DNA of 64,000 nucleotides, taken from assembly GCF_920987055.1 (NCBI RefSeq), contig NZ_CAKLBX010000001.1, positions 1 to 64,000 of the forward strand, in the 5' to 3' direction. The stretch is from Novosphingobium sp. CECT 9465 (lineage in GTDB: Bacteria; Pseudomonadota; Alphaproteobacteria; Sphingomonadales; Sphingomonadaceae). Position numbers and translations under genes: made by a program. Each line of letters begins with the position of its first letter. The stretch's first letter is position 1. This document shows, piece after piece, positions 39,572 to 49,714 of this stretch. Below the pieces are notes generated by a model. The model had not been told where the DNA came from. It did not search any database and saw only the letters and a program-made list of their open reading frames with translations.

Positions 39572-40692
39572 CGGTAAAGTGCGACGATATCGGCGAGGCG
39601 GTCGACCACCGGCCACGACTTGTCGTCCGGCGTCTTGCCAAGGCGGACCACGACAAGGCCCCGGCTTGGGCTGACCAGCACGTATTGGCCAAGGTGGCCG
39701 ATGCAGGCATAGAGGTCTTTGGGACCACGATCGGGGAAAAGCGCCGCTTCGCCATCGGTCGGTTTGCGGTTGAGCCAGACTTGCGCGCCATACTGAGCCT
39801 CACGCGGGGAAGGCGTGACCATGAAATCGATCCACTGGCGCGGAATGATCTGCGCGCCGCCGACCGAACCCTTGGTGCGCAGGAAATCGCCGAAGCGCGC
39901 CCAGTCGCGTGCGGTGCCGTGGATCAGCGAACCACCGATCAGTGTCCCGGCGCGATCAAATTCGGGGAGCATGGATTTCATCCGTGCCGGTTCGAACAAC
40001 CGTGTGCGCAAGTAGTCCGACACCGCACGGCGGCGGCTTTCGGGATCGGGTGCGGGCGAAAGCACGCGCGCGGCAAGGTCGGCGAGAATCACGCTGCTGG
40101 CGCTGGAATATTCGAACTTGCGGCCCGGCTCCGCTTCAAGGGGCTGGTTTTCGGCATAGCGCGCCATATCGTCGCGCCCGTCGCGGAAAAGCATGCGCAC
40201 TTCGTCCGATTCGTAGACCGGGTCGATGGCTTCGGAGTGGCGCAGGCCAGAGCGCATCTGGAGGAGCTGGCGCAGGGTAATCTCGCCACGCGGATCGCCG
40301 GGGCGCTGCCATGCCGGAACTGGCGCGGTTTCATCGAGGCGCAGGCGACCATCGGATACCAGCATGCCGATCATGACGCCGGTTACGGTCTTGGCCATCG
40401 ACCAGCTGACCATCCGGGTGTTTTCGTGGAAACCTTCACCATAGCGTTCGGCCACGATCCGGCCGTTCTTCATCACGATCAATGCGCGGGTTTCTGCCGC
40501 TTCTTCGGCGAACAGCGCATCCACCGCGCGGGCAAGGCTTTCGCGGTCGACGCCGGGGTCCTTGGCCACCGCCTTCATCGCTTCGGCCGAGACCGGAATG
40601 GGGGCGTCTACCTCGTTCGTCCCCGGCGAACATGATGCCAGGGCTGGCAGCACGGCAAGGGTCAGGATAAGGGAGAGCGTGTGGCGGGCCAT
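39568..40692 (-). CDS. Serine-hydrolase lipoprotein, class C beta-lactamase fold
   Basis: 374 residues. Lipobox L-A-S-C with Cys21. Nucleophile S98-M-A-K101; the second motif is Y-S-S rather than Y-x-N; the K-T-G box is replaced by H-L-G-Q. That pattern is closer to esterases and 6-aminohexanoate-dimer hydrolase than to beta-lactamases. Start at MARH has GGAAGG nine bases upstream. Convergent with phzF, overlapping by four bases. Confidence 0.9.
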   Translation of the reverse strand: MARHTLSLILTLAVLPALASCSPGTNEVDAPIPVSAEAMKAVAKDPGVDRESLARAVDALFAEEAAETRALIVMKNGRIVAERYGEGFHENTRMVSWSMAKTVTGVMIGMLVSDGRLRLDETAPVPAWQRPGDPRGEITLRQLLQMRSGLRHSEAIDPVYESDEVRMLFRDGRDDMARYAENQPLEAEPGRKFEYSSASSVILADLAARVLSPAPDPESRRRAVSDYLRTRLFEPARMKSMLPEFDRAGTLIGGSLIHGTARDWARFGDFLRTKGSVGGAQIIPRQWIDFMVTPSPREAQYGAQVWLNRKPTDGEAALFPDRGPKDLYACIGHLGQYVLVSPSRGLVVVRLGKTPDDKSWPVVDRLADIVALYR

Positions 40693-40717
40693 CGGGTTCG
40701 TCCTTCCACCAGAACGC

Positions 40718-41092
40718 ATGGCAATGGCAACCGGCAACCACAGTTCCCCCACAGCTCCGTCGCTCACCATTGCGCCCCGTCGCAATGGGCGGCTGCGCTG
40801 GGCATTGGCTGGCCTTGCGCTGATCCTGGTTCTGTTTGCGGTTTTCCTTTCTCCGTTGCGCAGTTACGCCACCACCGGCGCCAGCTATGGCGCGCGGGTG
40901 GCGTGTTCGTGCCGTTTCGTCGGCGGGCGAGACCTTGCCGACTGTACGCGCGATTTCGAACCGGGCATGGAACTGGTCAGCCTGAGCGAGGACGTGCAGG
41001 AGCGCAGCGTCACCGCGCGATTCGCCTTGGTAGTCAGCGAAACGGCAACCTATCGCGAAGGCTGGGGCTGTGTGCTGGAGCCGTGGAAGTGA
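40718..41092 (+). CDS. Single-pass membrane protein of unknown function
   Basis: 124 residues: basic cytoplasmic end, TM helix about 30-50, periplasmic part with C-S-C, R-D-L-A-D-C-T-R-D-F and a late Cys in G-W-G-C-V-L-E-P-W. Starts 25 bases from and divergent to the serine-hydrolase lipoprotein, so the two may be linked. ATG 40724 is an alternative. Confidence 0.7.
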   Translation: MAMATGNHSSPTAPSLTIAPRRNGRLRWALAGLALILVLFAVFLSPLRSYATTGASYGARVACSCRFVGGRDLADCTRDFEPGMELVSLSEDVQERSVTARFALVVSETATYREGWGCVLEPWK

Positions 41093-41096
41093 TGCG

Positions 41097-42245
41097 TCAG
41101 GCGTCTGCACGCATGGTTGCATCGATCCAGCCACCGCCCACAACGCGTTCACCGGCATAGATCACTGCCGCCTGTCCCGGCGCGACGCCGAATTCGGGCT
41201 GGTGGAAGCGGATGATGCACGAGGTGCCCTGGCCGAACGGACCTTCGAGCGTGATCGGCACCGGCTTTGCCATCGAGCGGACTTTCGCGGTCAATGATCC
41301 TTCCGGCAGCGGTCCGATACGATTCGTCTCGATGATCGTAGCGGCGTTCACCGCCAGCATCCGCCGCGGGCCTGCCAGTACGCGGCGATGGGCGGCATCA
41401 AGCGAGACGACATAGAGCGGTTCGGGCTGGCCGCCGATTTCAAGGCCACGGCGCTGGCCGACGGTGTAGTGGATGATGCCGCGATGCGTACCGAGCACCT
41501 CGCCGGTGGCGGCATGGACGATCTCGCCCGGCGCATCGCCTTCGGGGCGAACGGCGCGCACGACCTTGGCGTAATCGCCATCGGGCACGAAACAGATGTC
41601 CTGGCTATCGGGCTTGGCCGCCACGACAAGGCCCAGTTCCTGCGCGATATGGCGTGTCTCGCTCTTGGGTAGCCCGCCCAGCGGGAAGCGCAGGAAATCG
41701 AGTTGAGCCTCGGTCGTGCCATAAAGGAAATATGACTGATCGCGCGCCGGATCTGCGGCGCGGTGCAGTTCGGGACCGGCGGAACCTGCCACGCGCTGGA
41801 CATAGTGGCCGGTGGCAAGGCAGTCCGCGCCAAGATCACGCGCCATGGCGAACAGGTCGGTAAACTTTGGTCCCATGTTGCAGCGGACGCAGGGGATAGG
41901 GGTCCGTCCGGCGAGGTAATCGTCGGCAAAGCGTTCGACCACTTCCTCGCGGAAGCTCGATTCGTGGTCGAACACATAATGCGCGATGCCGAGCCGGTCG
42001 GCGACGGCGCGGGCATCGCGGATATCGTCGCCTGCGCAACATGCACCTTTCCGCCCGGTTGCGGCACCGTAATCGTAAAGTTGCAGGGTAACGCCGATCA
42101 CTTCGGCACCGCTGGCGGCGGCGATTCCGGCCACGACCGAACTGTCGACCCCGCCGGACATGGCCACAACAATGCGCCGCGTGCTGAGCGGGCGGGCAAG
42201 GTCGAACAGTGCGGACAAGTCTGGAAGGGCGGAAATGGCGGACAT
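41097..42245 (-). CDS. mnmA: tRNA 2-thiouridine(34) synthase MnmA
   Basis: 382 residues. PP-loop S-G-G-V-D-S-S from residue 30; catalytic cysteines in P-C-V-R-C-N and S-Q-D-I-C-F-V. Thiolates U34 of Lys, Glu and Gln tRNAs. Confidence 0.96.
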   Translation of the reverse strand: MSAISALPDLSALFDLARPLSTRRIVVAMSGGVDSSVVAGIAAASGAEVIGVTLQLYDYGAATGRKGACCAGDDIRDARAVADRLGIAHYVFDHESSFREEVVERFADDYLAGRTPIPCVRCNMGPKFTDLFAMARDLGADCLATGHYVQRVAGSAGPELHRAADPARDQSYFLYGTTEAQLDFLRFPLGGLPKSETRHIAQELGLVVAAKPDSQDICFVPDGDYAKVVRAVRPEGDAPGEIVHAATGEVLGTHRGIIHYTVGQRRGLEIGGQPEPLYVVSLDAAHRRVLAGPRRMLAVNAATIIETNRIGPLPEGSLTAKVRSMAKPVPITLEGPFGQGTSCIIRFHQPEFGVAPGQAAVIYAGERVVGGGWIDATMRADA

Positions 42246-42382
42246 TTCCCGCCCATAGGCGCATTTTGCGCCAAGGGCAAAAGCGGACCGTCTGACGGCT
42301 TAACCTTCGGCAGGGAACATCAACAAAAGTTAAATGGGCCATTTACCGGACCTTAGCGGTCTGGCCCCTACAACGGTTGGCG

Positions 42383-42715
42383 ATGGATATGAGTTTCACC
42401 CAGCCTGGCGTTTTCGCGCCGACCGAAGCCGGGGCAGGCCTGCGCCCGATGACGTGGCACGAACTTTGTGCGCGCATTGCCGCGGTGCAGGATTTGCGCC
42501 GCGTGATGGCCTCTGCCGGACAATCCGACGACGCAATATTCAGCGGCAGTTTTCATGGGCAGGCGGCGCGACTCATTGCGTCGGGATTTTCGGGCGCTCC
42601 GGCGCAACGTATGGAGAGTGAAGGCATTGTTAACCCAACCTCTTCAGCGAATGGCAAAGCGAAATTCGGCACAGTTGCCCAGACAGAAGGCCGCCCTGCG
42701 GCCGGGCCTTGCTGA
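42383..42715 (+). CDS. Hypothetical protein upstream of sciP
   Basis: 110 residues, soluble, no family recognised. Middle part M-T-W-H-E-L-C-A-R-I-A-A-V-Q-D-L-R-R looks like one amphipathic helix; the end is low complexity. 14 bases before sciP, so probably one transcript. ATG 42383 chosen over TTG 42377. Confidence 0.65.
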   Translation: MDMSFTQPGVFAPTEAGAGLRPMTWHELCARIAAVQDLRRVMASAGQSDDAIFSGSFHGQAARLIASGFSGAPAQRMESEGIVNPTSSANGKAKFGTVAQTEGRPAAGPC

Positions 42716-42729
42716 AGTACGAGACTGAC

Positions 42730-43029
42730 ATGATCGAAAACCAGAAAATGCGTCCGGCACAAGTTATCGGTCCCCTTGGGGAGCCGTTGACGCTGGACAG
42801 CCTCCCCCCTCCCAGCACGACGCGCTGGGTGGTTCGCCGCAAGGCCGAAGTGGTCGCGGCGGTCAATGGCGGCCTGCTGACCATTGATGAGGTCTGCGAG
42901 CGCTACAATCTTACGCTTGAGGAATTTGCCTCATGGCAGCGCGCGGTCGACCGCTCAGGCATGCAGGGCCTGCGCGTGACCCGCATCCAGCATTACCGGG
43001 ACTTGTACGAGCGTCAGCTCAAGTACTGA
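42730..43029 (+). CDS. sciP: CtrA inhibitor SciP (DUF1153)
   Basis: 99 residues. Helix-turn-helix core R-W-V-V-R-R-K-A-E-V-V-A-A-V and C-E-R-Y-N-L-T-L-E-E-F, then R-V-T-R-I-Q-x-Y-R. In Caulobacter SciP binds CtrA and limits it in G1. Followed by a terminator. Confidence 0.9.
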   Translation: MIENQKMRPAQVIGPLGEPLTLDSLPPPSTTRWVVRRKAEVVAAVNGGLLTIDEVCERYNLTLEEFASWQRAVDRSGMQGLRVTRIQHYRDLYERQLKY

Positions 43030-43052
43030 GTTTCGGCAACCGGTCCATCCAC

Positions 43053-43090
43053 GGCGGCCGTCTTCCTTCGGGAAGGCGGCCGTTTCATTT
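43053..43090 (+). terminator. Terminator of sciP
   Basis: CGGCCG-TC-TTCC / GGAA-GG-CGGCCG stem with TTCG loop, then TTTCATTT. Confidence 0.8.
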
Positions 43091-43430
43091 GGTGCGTACG
43101 GTATTTCGGGCAGCCGACGCTGCGCCACGCCCCTTTTGCTTCAAACGCAGGGTCCGGGCCGAAGTATTGCGAGTGCATCTATGCTTGCGCCATGTTCGCC
43201 AGACGTTACAAAAAGTTACAGGTGCAATAAAGACACGCCCGCCATTTCGGCTTAGGTCCTTCGTCGAGACGGAATTGCCACTGGTCGTAAGCAGGTCTAT
43301 TGCCACCGCATGTTCTGTCAGAAAGGCAGCGTCGCGGTGCTTGCGGCGAGTGCGTTATGAAGATAACACACCTACTCGATCATGAAGGGGCCAGCCCTCG
43401 AACCGGCAAGGGACGAAGGCAGTGAAAAAC
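43091..43430. other. Intergenic stretch without a recognisable gene
   Basis: About 340 bases between the sciP terminator and the RND adaptor gene. No coding frame of note and no tRNA-like structure. It presumably holds the efflux promoter; I cannot assign a -35/-10 pair with confidence. A GGACGAAGG ribosome binding site sits at its end. Confidence 0.6.
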
Positions 43431-44636
43431 ATGAATTACGAAACCACCATCGACGCAGACAGCGCCACCGAATTCGGCAAGCTGGCCGAACAGGACGGCA
43501 AGACGCCATCATCGCGCCGCAAATGGGTGATCGGCGCGGTCGTGGCCATCCTTGTGCTGGGCGCCTGGTGGGCAATGCATGGTTCCGATTCCGCTGCCGA
43601 TGGACAGGACACGGCGGCGCAGGCGCAAGTGGTTTCCGTCGTGGTGCCAGGCCAGGCGACGATTGCGGGCACGATCAATGTCAGTGGCACGATTGCCGCG
43701 CGCCGGGAAATGCCGGTCGGCGTTGCGGGCGAAGGTGGCCAGGTAGCCCAGGTCCTCGTCGATGCCGGAGACTGGGTCCGTGCGGGCCAGGTTCTCGCGG
43801 TGATCGATCGTTCGGTGCAGAGCCAGCAGATCGCCAGCCAATCGGCCAACATCGCCGTGGCGGATGCCGACGCACGGCTGGCGCAGGCGAATCTCGATCG
43901 TGCGCTGCGACTGGTTGAAAAGGGCTTCATCTCCAAAGCCGATATCGATCGCCTGACGGCCACCCGCGACGCCGCAAATGCACGGGTCCGTGTTGCGCGC
44001 GCAAGCCTGGGCGAACTTGGCGCACGTGCGGCACGGTTGAATATCGTCGCGCCCGCAGCGGGGCTTGTGCTGACCCGCGCGGTCGAGCCGGGCCAGGTGG
44101 TCAGTTCGGGCAGCGGGGTACTGTTCTCCCTGGCACGTGACGGCCAGATGGAAATGCAGGCGCGCTTGTCAGAAGCCGATATCGGCCGTTTGTCGGTAGG
44201 GAATGTTGCCGAAGTGACCCCGGTGGGCACGACGCGCGTGCTGACCGGGGAAATCTGGCAACTTTCGCCGACTATCGATCCGCAGACGCGCCAGGGCATT
44301 GCCCGGATCGCGCTGGCCTATGACGCGGCGTTGCGGCCGGGCGGCTTTGCCAGCGCCAGCCTGCGTTCAGGCACGATCGTTGCGCCGCTTCTGCCGGAAT
44401 CGGCCATCCTGAGCGACGAGAAGGGCGCCTACGTCTTTGTCGTGGCGTCCGATAACAAGGTGCGGCGGCGTGATGTGACCACGGGTGAAGTGAGCGCGCG
44501 CGGCATTTCGGTGATCAAGGGGCTTTCCGGCAATGAACGGGTCGTGTTGCGCGCGGGCGGTTTCCTTAACGCCGGTGATCTGATTCAGCCGGTGCTGACC
44601 AAGGCTGCTTCATCCCAGTCGGCCTCTGCGAAGTAG
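43431..44636 (+). CDS. RND efflux periplasmic adaptor subunit
   Basis: 401 residues: cytoplasmic start, TM anchor about 33-50, lipoyl/hairpin region with E-G-G-Q-V-A-Q-V-L-V-D-A-G-D-W-V, then barrel domains. Bridges the pump and an outer-membrane channel, which is not encoded nearby. GTG 43422 is an alternative start. Seven bases before the pump gene. Confidence 0.93.
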   Translation: MNYETTIDADSATEFGKLAEQDGKTPSSRRKWVIGAVVAILVLGAWWAMHGSDSAADGQDTAAQAQVVSVVVPGQATIAGTINVSGTIAARREMPVGVAGEGGQVAQVLVDAGDWVRAGQVLAVIDRSVQSQQIASQSANIAVADADARLAQANLDRALRLVEKGFISKADIDRLTATRDAANARVRVARASLGELGARAARLNIVAPAAGLVLTRAVEPGQVVSSGSGVLFSLARDGQMEMQARLSEADIGRLSVGNVAEVTPVGTTRVLTGEIWQLSPTIDPQTRQGIARIALAYDAALRPGGFASASLRSGTIVAPLLPESAILSDEKGAYVFVVASDNKVRRRDVTTGEVSARGISVIKGLSGNERVVLRAGGFLNAGDLIQPVLTKAASSQSASAK

Positions 44637-44643
44637 CCCGTAA

Positions 44644-47600
44644 ATGAACTTCCAGAACATCTCGGCCTGGTGCATCCGCAACCCTGTCGTACCGATTGTG
44701 CTGTTTATCGGCCTGACCCTGGCCGGCCTTCTCTCATTTTCGCAGATGAAGGTTCAGGACAATCCCGATATAGAATTTCCTGTGGTGATCGTCTCGATCT
44801 CGCAGCCCGGCGCCGCGCCGACCGAGATCGAGAACCAGATCACGCAGCGGGTGGAATCCGCGGTGCGTTCGATCGCCGGGGTCGATACGCTGACGTCCAC
44901 GGCGTCCGAGGGCAACAGCCAGACGCTGGTCCAGTTCAAGATCGGCCACGACATCAATTCGGCCGTCAACGAGGTCAAGAATCAGGTAGATCAGATTCGC
45001 AGCGATCTTCCCGAAGGCATTCTTGAGCCGCAGGTGTTCAAGGTCGAGACATCGTCGGAGCCGATTGCCTACTTCGCGGTTGCCGCCGATGACATGACGC
45101 TTGAACAGTTGTCATGGTATGTCGACGATACCGTCGCCAAGCGCCTGCTCGCTGTCGAAGGCATGGCTGAAGTCAGCCGGTCTGGTGGGGTCAATCGCGA
45201 AATCGCGGTGACGATCGATCCGGTTCGCATGAGTTCGCTGGGGGTGACGGCCAGCCAGATCAACGCGGCATTGCGGCAGGTCAACATCAACGCGGCTGGC
45301 GGACGCACCGAAATTGCCGGATCGCGCCAGTCGGTCCGCGTGCTGGGCAATGCAGGCTCCGCCTACGATCTTTCGCAGACCGAGATCGCCCTGTCGAACG
45401 GACGCACCGTGCGGCTTGCCGAAGTGGCGGACGTGCGTGACAGCTACAGCGAGATCACCTCCATCGCGAAGTTCAACGGCAGGCCCGTGGTGACTTTCTC
45501 GATTTCGCGCGCGCGCGGCGAATCGGACGTGTCGGTGTTCGACACCGCCGTCGAGGAAATGGCCGCGCTCGAAAAGGAGCAGGGCGGCAAGGTCGAGTTC
45601 GTCGAACTGTTCACTTCGGTCACGTATACCAAGGAGCAATATCGCTCTTCGATGAACGCGATGGTCGAAGGCGCGCTGCTGGCCGTTGTGGTCGTGTTCT
45701 TCTTCCTGCGCGACTGGCGCGCCACGATGGTCTCGGCCGTCGCTATCCCGCTGTCTTCGATTCCGACATTCTGGGTGCTGGACCTGATGGGGTTCACGCT
45801 CAACCAGATGTCCCTGCTGGCACTGGGGCTTGTCGCAGGCGTGCTGGTGGACGATGCGATCGTGGAAATCGAGAACATCGTGCGCCACATGCGCATGGGC
45901 AAATCGGCCTATCAGGCCGCAATCGATGCAGCCGACGAAATCGGGCTGGCCGTTGTGGCCACGACATTCTCGATCGTCGCCGTGTTCTTCCCGGTGGCGC
46001 TCATGCCCGGCGTTTCAGGGCAGTTCTTCAAGAATTTCGGCCTGACCGTGGTTATCGCCGTGCTGTTCTCGCTGCTGGTCGCGCGCATGATCACGCCGAT
46101 GATCGCGGCCTATTTCCTCAAGGCGCATGGTGAAGCCGAACATGGCGGCGGCGTCTGGATGGACCGCTACATGAAGGTGCTTGGCTGGTCGCTGAACACG
46201 GCAAAGGCGCGGGCTTATCGGGCCGAACACCCCCCGCGCAGGTTCCGTGCGCGGTTGCGCGATCACCGTGTGTGGATGATGGGCATCGGCTTTGTTGCCC
46301 TTCTGCTCACGCTTGTTCTGGGTGCGACCATACCCAGCCAGTTTTTCCCCGATGGCGATAGCGACTCAAGCCGCGTGAGCGTCGAGATGGTGCCCGGCAC
46401 CACGCTGGAGCAGACCGAGCGCAAGGTGAGCGAGATCGTTGCGCTGCTCAGCAAGGAGCAGGAAGTACGCTCGACGCTGGCTTCGGTGCGCGAGGCCAAG
46501 GCGAACATCTACCTGAACCTGCGCGAGGACCGCGAGCGGACCAGTCTCGACTTCGAGCGGGAGATGACTCCGCGTCTGCAGCAGATTGCCGATGTGCGCG
46601 CCAATTTCATGTCGAACGGGCCAAGCGGTCCGGGCGGCGGTTCAGGCCGTCCGATCAGCATCATGCTGGCCGGGTCCAATCCTGATCTTCTGCAGAAGAC
46701 GGCGCAGACCCTGGTCGAGCAGATGGCCAAGCTTCCGCAGGTCGTTGCCCCCCGCGTGAGCGCGGATTTGCGCCGACCGGAAATCATCATCACCCCCCGG
46801 CTCGATCTGGCTGCCAATCTTGGGGTCACGACCCAGGCGTTGAGCCAGGTCATCCGCATCGCCACGCAAGGCGAGATCGACCAGAACAGCGCAAAGTTCT
46901 CGTTGTCGGATCGTCAGGTGCCGATCCGCGTGAAGTTGCCGGTGGAATCGCGGCGCGACTTGTCGACGCTGGAAAACCTGCCGGTAACGACGGCTTCGGG
47001 TGGGTCGGTTCCCCTGTCGCGCGTGGCCGAAATCACGTTCGGTTCCGGGCCGACGCAGATCCAGCGCTACAACCAGAGCCGCCGCGTATTCGTGGGCGCC
47101 GATCTGCCGCCGGGCGTGATCAAGGGCGACGCCATGGCCGAGATCATGAAATTGCCGATCATGAAGAACCTGCCGCAGGGCGTATCGAACACCGCGGCAG
47201 GCGAAGACAAGTTCCAGGCCGAAATGATGAACAGCTTCCTGGTGGCGCTGGGGGCGGGGATCCTGCTGGTGTTTTCGGTGCTGGTGCTGCTGTATCACCG
47301 CTTCATTTCGCCGCTGGTCAACATGGGGTCGCTGTTCCTGGCACCGCTGGGCGGCCTCATGGCAATCGGATTGCTGGGGCAATCGCTTTCTCTGCCGGTG
47401 TTCATCGGCATCCTGATGCTGTTCGGTATCGTTGCGAAGAACTCTATCCTGCTGATCGACTTTGCCCTTGAAGAAATGGCGGCGGGCAAGGCCAAGCTCG
47501 AAGCCATTACCGAAGCGGGGCACAAGCGTGCACAGCCGATCGTCATGACGACGGTGGCCATGGTCGCCGGCATGATTCCCACTGCGGTATCCATCGGGGG

Positions 47601-47829
47601 AGACGGTGGATGGCGCGCGCCGATGGGCGTCGTGGTGATCGGTGGGTTGACCCTTTCGACCCTGCTGACCCTGCTGATCGTGCCGGCGGGCTTCAGCCTG
47701 GCCGATGGTCTGGAGAAGCGTATCGGGCCATGGCTGGCCCGCCATGTCCTGGGGCAAGAGCCGGAGCCTGCGCCCGTTATCGCTGCGCGAAGGAACGAAC
47801 CGCCGCACGAGGCATTTCCCGCGGAGTGA
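44644..47829 (+). CDS. RND efflux transporter permease subunit
   Basis: 1061 residues, 12 TM helices, two large periplasmic loops. Proton-relay residues conserved: V-D-D-A-I-V-E-I-E-N-I (TM4) and A-K-N-S-I-L-L-I-D-F (TM10). Hydrophobe/amphiphile exporter class; substrate not predictable. Last bases overlap the GTG of the DUF445 gene. Confidence 0.95.
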   Translation: MNFQNISAWCIRNPVVPIVLFIGLTLAGLLSFSQMKVQDNPDIEFPVVIVSISQPGAAPTEIENQITQRVESAVRSIAGVDTLTSTASEGNSQTLVQFKIGHDINSAVNEVKNQVDQIRSDLPEGILEPQVFKVETSSEPIAYFAVAADDMTLEQLSWYVDDTVAKRLLAVEGMAEVSRSGGVNREIAVTIDPVRMSSLGVTASQINAALRQVNINAAGGRTEIAGSRQSVRVLGNAGSAYDLSQTEIALSNGRTVRLAEVADVRDSYSEITSIAKFNGRPVVTFSISRARGESDVSVFDTAVEEMAALEKEQGGKVEFVELFTSVTYTKEQYRSSMNAMVEGALLAVVVVFFFLRDWRATMVSAVAIPLSSIPTFWVLDLMGFTLNQMSLLALGLVAGVLVDDAIVEIENIVRHMRMGKSAYQAAIDAADEIGLAVVATTFSIVAVFFPVALMPGVSGQFFKNFGLTVVIAVLFSLLVARMITPMIAAYFLKAHGEAEHGGGVWMDRYMKVLGWSLNTAKARAYRAEHPPRRFRARLRDHRVWMMGIGFVALLLTLVLGATIPSQFFPDGDSDSSRVSVEMVPGTTLEQTERKVSEIVALLSKEQEVRSTLASVREAKANIYLNLREDRERTSLDFEREMTPRLQQIADVRANFMSNGPSGPGGGSGRPISIMLAGSNPDLLQKTAQTLVEQMAKLPQVVAPRVSADLRRPEIIITPRLDLAANLGVTTQALSQVIRIATQGEIDQNSAKFSLSDRQVPIRVKLPVESRRDLSTLENLPVTTASGGSVPLSRVAEITFGSGPTQIQRYNQSRRVFVGADLPPGVIKGDAMAEIMKLPIMKNLPQGVSNTAAGEDKFQAEMMNSFLVALGAGILLVFSVLVLLYHRFISPLVNMGSLFLAPLGGLMAIGLLGQSLSLPVFIGILMLFGIVAKNSILLIDFALEEMAAGKAKLEAITEAGHKRAQPIVMTTVAMVAGMIPTAVSIGGDGGWRAPMGVVVIGGLTLSTLLTLLIVPAGFSLADGLEKRIGPWLARHVLGQEPEPAPVIAARRNEPPHEAFPAE

Positions 47830-49157
47830 ACGCTCCATCACCACCGTCTGGCGTGGCAAATGCCGCGGCTCCGCACCCATCGGACCGTACCGGCCTGAAA
47901 CGTACGCTTTCGGGGCGTCTTGCCGCCAGACCGGTTGATCGTGCGCGCAGGATGCGGATCGTGGCTACGTGCCTGCTGGTGGCGATGGCCGCAATCTATA
48001 TCGCCACCCGTCAGTTTGAAGACCTGCACCCCGCAGTGGGCTTCATTCGCGCTTTTGCCGAAGCGGCGATGGTGGGCGGACTGGCGGACTGGTTTGCGGT
48101 GACCGCGCTGTTCCGCCATCCTCTGGGCCTGCCCATCCCGCACACCGCGATCATCCCGGAAAACAAGGACCGCATTGCCGATACGATGGCATCGTTCCTG
48201 CAAAGCAATTTCCTCACCCCGCAGGTCGTCGCGCGGCGGATGGGCGCTGTGAATACGGCCGCGGCGATGGGCGGGTTCCTTGCCGATCCGCGTACCGGCG
48301 AAAGCCGTTTGCGCGATGGGGCGGCCGGGCTGATCGCAGACATTCTGGAATCACTCGATCCAGAGGAACTGGGAGGGATCGCCAAAGGGGCGTTCCGGCG
48401 TCAGCTGGAAAAAATCGATCTTGCCCCCCTGCTGGGCCAGTTGATCGGCGCGGCGATTGCCGATGGGCGCCACATGGCCGTGATCGAAAGCGTGATCCGC
48501 AAGGCTGCGGAAACGATCGAGGCGAACGAGCCACTGATCAAGGCGATGATTCATGAGCGCGCCAATACGATCCTGCGCTGGACCGGGCTGGATGAGAAAC
48601 TGGCCAATGCCGTGCTGGACGGGATTTACAAGCTGCTGGCCGAGACGCTGGTCGTTACCGATCATCCGCTGCGCCGCAAGATTGAAGAAGGCCTTGAAGC
48701 GCTGGCGCACGATCTTGTTCACGATTCGGCGATGCGCGACAAGGTTGAGCACATGAAGCGCGAAGTGCTGGCCAACCCCGCGTTTGCGCGCTGGCTGGAC
48801 GGTTTGTGGGAGCGTGGACGCGCGCGCCTGCTGCAACTGGTGCGTAACCCGCAAGGGGCGCTGGGCGGACAGTTCGGCGCAAGCCTTTCCGAACTGGGCC
48901 TTGCCTTGCAAAGCGATGTGGCCCTGCAACGCGTGGTCAACCGTTTTGCCCGGCGTACCATGGTGGGCGTATCGACCCGCTACGGTGCGCAGATCGTGCG
49001 GCTGGTTTCGGAAACGGTAAAGCGGTGGGATGCGCGGACAGTGACAGACCGGATCGAGGGGGCGGTGGGGCGCGACCTGCAATTCATCCGTATCAACGGA
49101 ACCCTGGTCGGCGGGCTTGTGGGGCTTGCGCTGCATGCTCTGGACATGGCGTTTTGA
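47826..49157 (+). CDS. DUF445 (YjiN-like) membrane protein
   Basis: 443 residues. G-G-L-A-D-W-F-A-V-T-A-L-F-R-H-P and I-P-H-T-A-I-I-P near the N-terminal helix, a long helical middle, and a C-terminal helix G-G-L-V-G-L-A-L-H. Function unknown. GTG start coupled to the RND stop. Confidence 0.9.
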   Translation: MNAPSPPSGVANAAAPHPSDRTGLKRTLSGRLAARPVDRARRMRIVATCLLVAMAAIYIATRQFEDLHPAVGFIRAFAEAAMVGGLADWFAVTALFRHPLGLPIPHTAIIPENKDRIADTMASFLQSNFLTPQVVARRMGAVNTAAAMGGFLADPRTGESRLRDGAAGLIADILESLDPEELGGIAKGAFRRQLEKIDLAPLLGQLIGAAIADGRHMAVIESVIRKAAETIEANEPLIKAMIHERANTILRWTGLDEKLANAVLDGIYKLLAETLVVTDHPLRRKIEEGLEALAHDLVHDSAMRDKVEHMKREVLANPAFARWLDGLWERGRARLLQLVRNPQGALGGQFGASLSELGLALQSDVALQRVVNRFARRTMVGVSTRYGAQIVRLVSETVKRWDARTVTDRIEGAVGRDLQFIRINGTLVGGLVGLALHALDMAF

Positions 49158-49159
49158 CC

Positions 49160-49714
49160 ATGCGCCTGGAAACCGAACGGCTGGTGCTGAGTGTAGCCGG
49201 ACGGGGCGACTACATTCTGATGCGCGATCTGATGGCCGATGCCGAAGTGCACCGTTATCTGGGACCGCGGGCTGATGATCCGACCACCGACATGTTCTCG
49301 CGCGCGCTCAGGGCTGCCGGATCGTGGCAGCTATACGGCTATGGCATTTTCATGGTCCGCGAAAAGTCCACAGGCGATTTTGTAGGGCAGGCAGGCATGT
49401 TTCAAACCATGCGCGGGTTCGGCAAGGGCCTGGACGATGTGCCTGAAGCCGCGTGGATCTTCGCGCGCCCATATTGGGGCAGGGGCTATGCGGTTGAGGC
49501 AATGACGGCCGCGATCGACTGGTTTGACGGCGAATTTGCAGGAATTGCAGAGGTGAGATCCCGCATTGCCTGCATGATCGAGCGCGACAATATCGCATCT
49601 GCAAGGCTGGCTGAACGGCTGGGTTTTGCCCGATATGATGAACATGCCCTGCCGGACGGGGCGATCGTCGATCTATTCGAACGCTTCAGGCCGGTTTCGG
49701 GTTCTCAGGCTTGA
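49160..49714 (+). CDS. GNAT family N-acetyltransferase
   Basis: 184 residues, RimJ/RimL-like: L-E-T-E-R-L-V-L at the start, R-P-Y-W-G-R-G-Y-A-V-E-A as the acetyl-CoA loop, N-I-A-S-A-R-L-A-E-R-L-G-F. Substrate unknown. Two bases after DUF445; overlaps the convergent kinase by 29 bases. Confidence 0.9.
   Translation: MRLETERLVLSVAGRGDYILMRDLMADAEVHRYLGPRADDPTTDMFSRALRAAGSWQLYGYGIFMVREKSTGDFVGQAGMFQTMRGFGKGLDDVPEAAWIFARPYWGRGYAVEAMTAAIDWFDGEFAGIAEVRSRIACMIERDNIASARLAERLGFARYDEHALPDGAIVDLFERFRPVSGSQA

Noticed and set aside
39568..40692. Beta-lactamase resistance gene
   Set aside because: Motifs two and three do not match class C beta-lactamases; esterase-like hydrolase more likely.
43091..43430. 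Search for a tRNA or small regulator gene
   Set aside because: No cloverleaf or convincing frame seen.
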